This document shows positions 24,203-26,333 of a stretch of 26,333 bases of DNA, one piece after another. The notes beneath the pieces were generated by a model that saw nothing but the letters and a program-made list of their open reading frames with translations, ran no database searches and had not been told where the DNA came from. Every line of letters starts with the position of its first letter. Position 1 is the stretch's first letter. The position numbers and the translations under genes were made by a program. Origin of the DNA: CAZOIA01 sp964579675 (GTDB lineage Bacteria; Planctomycetota; Phycisphaerae; UBA1845; PWPN01); contig CAZOIA010000066.1 of the NCBI GenBank assembly GCA_964579675.1, positions 1-26,333 of the forward strand. Reading direction: 5' to 3'.

Positions 24203-26333
24203 TTATGACTCCGACAGGATGATCCGCGCGTCAGCGACCACTACGCCCTGGCCGCGCGGGTAGACAATCAGCGGGTTGATATCCAGCTCCTTGATCCGCG
24301 GGTGATCCGTCACCAGTTGGGACAGCCGGCACAGGCATTCGGCGACCGCGTCGAGGTCGCAGGGCGGCTCACCCCGCACCCCTTCCAGCAGTCGGTACGA
24401 CCGGATGTCCTTGACCATCTCGCCCGCGACGTTCTCCCGGATCGGCGCGAGCCGGAAGGATACGTCCCGCAGCGCTTCGGTATAGATGCCGCCAAGCCCG
24501 AACATGAGCAGCGGGCCGAAACGCTCGTCGCGGGTCATACCCAGGATAATCTCCTTACCCGGCGAGAGCATCTTCTGCACCACGACGCCCCAGATCTCGA
24601 CGTCGCTACCCATCTTCTCGCGGACGGAGGCGATCATGGCCTCGCAGGCCTGGTGGACCGCTTTCTCGTCGGTCAGGTTGAGCCGGACGCCGCCCACCTC
24701 GGTCTTATGCAGGATCGCCGGCCCGGAGATCTTCAAGGCCACCGGGTAGCCGATCCTGCCCGCCGCCGCTACCGCCTCATCGGCGTACTTGGCCAGCGTG
24801 AACGGCACGGTGGGGAAGTCGTAGGCGACCAACGCCTCCAGGGCGCGGACCTCGACCAGTTGTGTGCGGCCGGCCTTATGCTCCTCGGCCAGCAAGGCCG
24901 CCACCGCGTCGCGATCAACGTCGAACTTCCGGTAGTCGCGGATGGGGGCATGCGTCCACCGTGCGAATTGCCCCTTGGCCGCCAACGCTCGCATCGCATC
25001 CTCAGGGAAGCTGTACACTGGCACGCCGTAGGTGTTGCGGAGCAGATCGACACCTGCTGAGACGTCCACCATGCCCATGAGGCAGGCGACGATCGGCTTG
25101 TCACAGAAGGTCTTCGTTTCGCCGATGACCCCGGCGATTTCGGTCACGTCGGTCATGGTCTGGGGCGTCACGATCACCACCACCTGATCGACGCTCTCGT
25201 CGGCGGTGACCGCGTCCAGGGCTGAGCGGTAGCGGTCGTGCCTGGCGTCACCGACCACGTCCACGGGGTTCTTGATGCTGGCTGCTGAGGGCATCTGGAA
25301 CCTGAGCGATTTGGCGGTATAGTCCTGAAACTTCGCCAGTTCCATGCCGTAGCGGACACAGGCGTCGGTGGCCATGATCCCCGGCCCGCCGGCGTTGGTC
25401 ACGATCGCGGTTCGACGCCCCGTGGGCATGGCCGGGTCATAGAACACCGGAGCGAACTCGAACAGGTCCTCGACGGACTCGATTCTGAGCACGCCGGCCT
25501 GGGCCATGATCGCGTCGTAGACCTCGTCCGAACCGGCCAGCGAGCCGGTGTGCGAAGCGGCCGCCGCCGCTCCCTGCGGAGTTCGGCCCGTCTTGATCGC
25601 CAGGATCGGCTTAGGATTGTCGCCGTGCGTGATCTCGTGGGCCGTCTCCATGAACGCCCCCCCGCTTGAAAGATCCTCGATGTACATCATGATCACTTTC
25701 GTGTTCGGATCCCCTGCCAACGATCGCAGCAGGTCGATCTCGTTGATGTCCACCTTGTTGCCGAAGCTGACGAACCGCGAGAACCCGATCCCGCAACCCT
25801 TGGCGTAATCCAACAGGGCGGCGCACAGCGCCCCGCTCTGGGAGATCACCCCGAGCGAACCCGCATCCGGCATGTCGCGGCCGAAGGTGGCGTTCATCCG
25901 CACCTTCGCGTCGGTATTGATCACACCCAGGCAGTTCGGCCCCAGGACGCTCAACCCGCGCTCCCGTGCGACCGCCTCGAGTCGGTCCTCTCGCTCGACG
26001 CCTTGGCCGCCCACCTCCTTGAACCCGGCCGATATCACCACGATATGCCTGATTCCCTTGTCGGCACACTCCAGAACAACCCGCTCGACCAGCCGCGCGG
26101 GCAGAACGATCACCGCAAGGTCGATCTCGTCCTCGATGGCCGAGATGTTCGCGGCACAGCGAATCCCCATAATACCCTTGGCCTTGGGATTCACCGGATA
26201 AACGATGCCGGTGAATCCGCCGTGGATCAGATTGCCGGTGATAGCGTTGCCCACCGAGCCGGGGGTGCGCGAAGCGCCGATCACCGCAACCGATCGGGGG
26301 CAGAACAGGGGTTCAAGATCGCGGACGGCCGGC
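24203..26333 (-). CDS. ADP-forming acyl-CoA synthetase (acetate-CoA ligase), fused alpha-beta, 5' end outside the window
   Basis: The visible 709 codons contain, in order, a CoA-binding Rossmann domain starting S-V-A-V-I-G-A-S-R-T-P-G, a succinyl-CoA-ligase-like domain with Q-S-G-A-L and the phosphohistidine loop A-S-H-T-G-S-L-A-G, and an ATP-grasp domain with K-I-S-G-P-A-I-L-H-K-T-E-V-G-G-V and F-G-L-G-G-I-Y-T-E. The reaction is acyl-CoA + ADP + Pi to acid + CoA + ATP, a substrate-level phosphorylation used in acid excretion or, in reverse, acid uptake. The frame remains open to 26333, and L-E-P-L-F-C-P-R-S resembles the usual N terminus, so only a few residues are missing. The stop TAA (24203-24205) is three bases from the next ATG. 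The acyl preference is unknown. Confidence 0.92.
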   Translation of the reverse strand, partial: PAVRDLEPLFCPRSVAVIGASRTPGSVGNAITGNLIHGGFTGIVYPVNPKAKGIMGIRCAANISAIEDEIDLAVIVLPARLVERVVLECADKGIRHIVVISAGFKEVGGQGVEREDRLEAVARERGLSVLGPNCLGVINTDAKVRMNATFGRDMPDAGSLGVISQSGALCAALLDYAKGCGIGFSRFVSFGNKVDINEIDLLRSLAGDPNTKVIMMYIEDLSSGGAFMETAHEITHGDNPKPILAIKTGRTPQGAAAAASHTGSLAGSDEVYDAIMAQAGVLRIESVEDLFEFAPVFYDPAMPTGRRTAIVTNAGGPGIMATDACVRYGMELAKFQDYTAKSLRFQMPSAASIKNPVDVVGDARHDRYRSALDAVTADESVDQVVVIVTPQTMTDVTEIAGVIGETKTFCDKPIVACLMGMVDVSAGVDLLRNTYGVPVYSFPEDAMRALAAKGQFARWTHAPIRDYRKFDVDRDAVAALLAEEHKAGRTQLVEVRALEALVAYDFPTVPFTLAKYADEAVAAAGRIGYPVALKISGPAILHKTEVGGVRLNLTDEKAVHQACEAMIASVREKMGSDVEIWGVVVQKMLSPGKEIILGMTRDERFGPLLMFGLGGIYTEALRDVSFRLAPIRENVAGEMVKDIRSYRLLEGVRGEPPCDLDAVAECLCRLSQLVTDHPRIKELDINPLIVYPRGQGVVVADARIILSES

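Overview
The window looks like a piece of a GC-rich bacterial chromosome, probably from a member of Planctomycetota and probably a metagenome scaffold. The grounds are: a ThuA / DUF1080 (3-keto-disaccharide hydrolase) / xylose-isomerase-like TIM-barrel cluster, several Gram-negative-type lipoproteins, short GC-rich interspersed intergenic repeats, scattered single genes rather than long operons, and a 10-N scaffold gap. The phylum call is inference from gene content; there is no rRNA or other phylogenetic marker here, and I saw no tRNA, CRISPR array, insertion sequence or prophage.

Layout. 1-118: start of a leftward exported or lipoprotein gene cut by the window edge. 460-1737: murA (peptidoglycan precursor). 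2119-2832: HD-domain protein. 3005-4980: leftward pair, an M20 metallopeptidase/deacylase and a NodB-type polysaccharide deacetylase, overlapping by ATGA. 5185-5946: calcineurin-like phosphoesterase ending in a clear intrinsic terminator. 6044-8191: yidC. 8379-9116: leftward lipoprotein of unknown function. 9565-10797: argG. 10996-14040: leftward sugar cluster, a ThuA-DUF1080-TIM-barrel fusion (interrupted by the N gap) followed by a paralogous TIM-barrel lipoprotein. 14260-14406: possible remnant of a Gfo/Idh/MocA oxidoreductase. 14463-16268: larC and a small membrane/coiled-coil/HTH-like protein. 16312-16683: small retropepsin-like protease. 16780-17901: radical SAM/SPASM enzyme of the NirJ/AhbD type. 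18226-21195: large GH38-like (DUF5054-type) protein. 21286-22260: HExxH lipoprotein peptidase. 22310-26333: leftward acyl-CoA operon, an ADP-forming acyl-CoA synthetase (5' end outside the window) followed by a CoA-transferase/hydrolase fused to a GNAT domain.

How the genes fit together. Most neighbours are unrelated housekeeping or accessory functions. Three groups make functional sense: the 10996-14040 sugar cluster (carbohydrate hydrolysis and isomerisation/epimerisation), the acyl-CoA pair at the right edge (acid/CoA interconversion with a built-in acetyltransferase that could regulate it), and the M20/deacetylase pair. I found no clearly new defence or mobile system. The most unusual items are the three-domain sugar fusion with a possible internal translation start, one superfamily of short repeats placed at three intergenic loci, a terminator lying immediately before the yidC ribosome-binding site, and three palindromes overlying predicted promoters between 16.7 and 18.2 kb.
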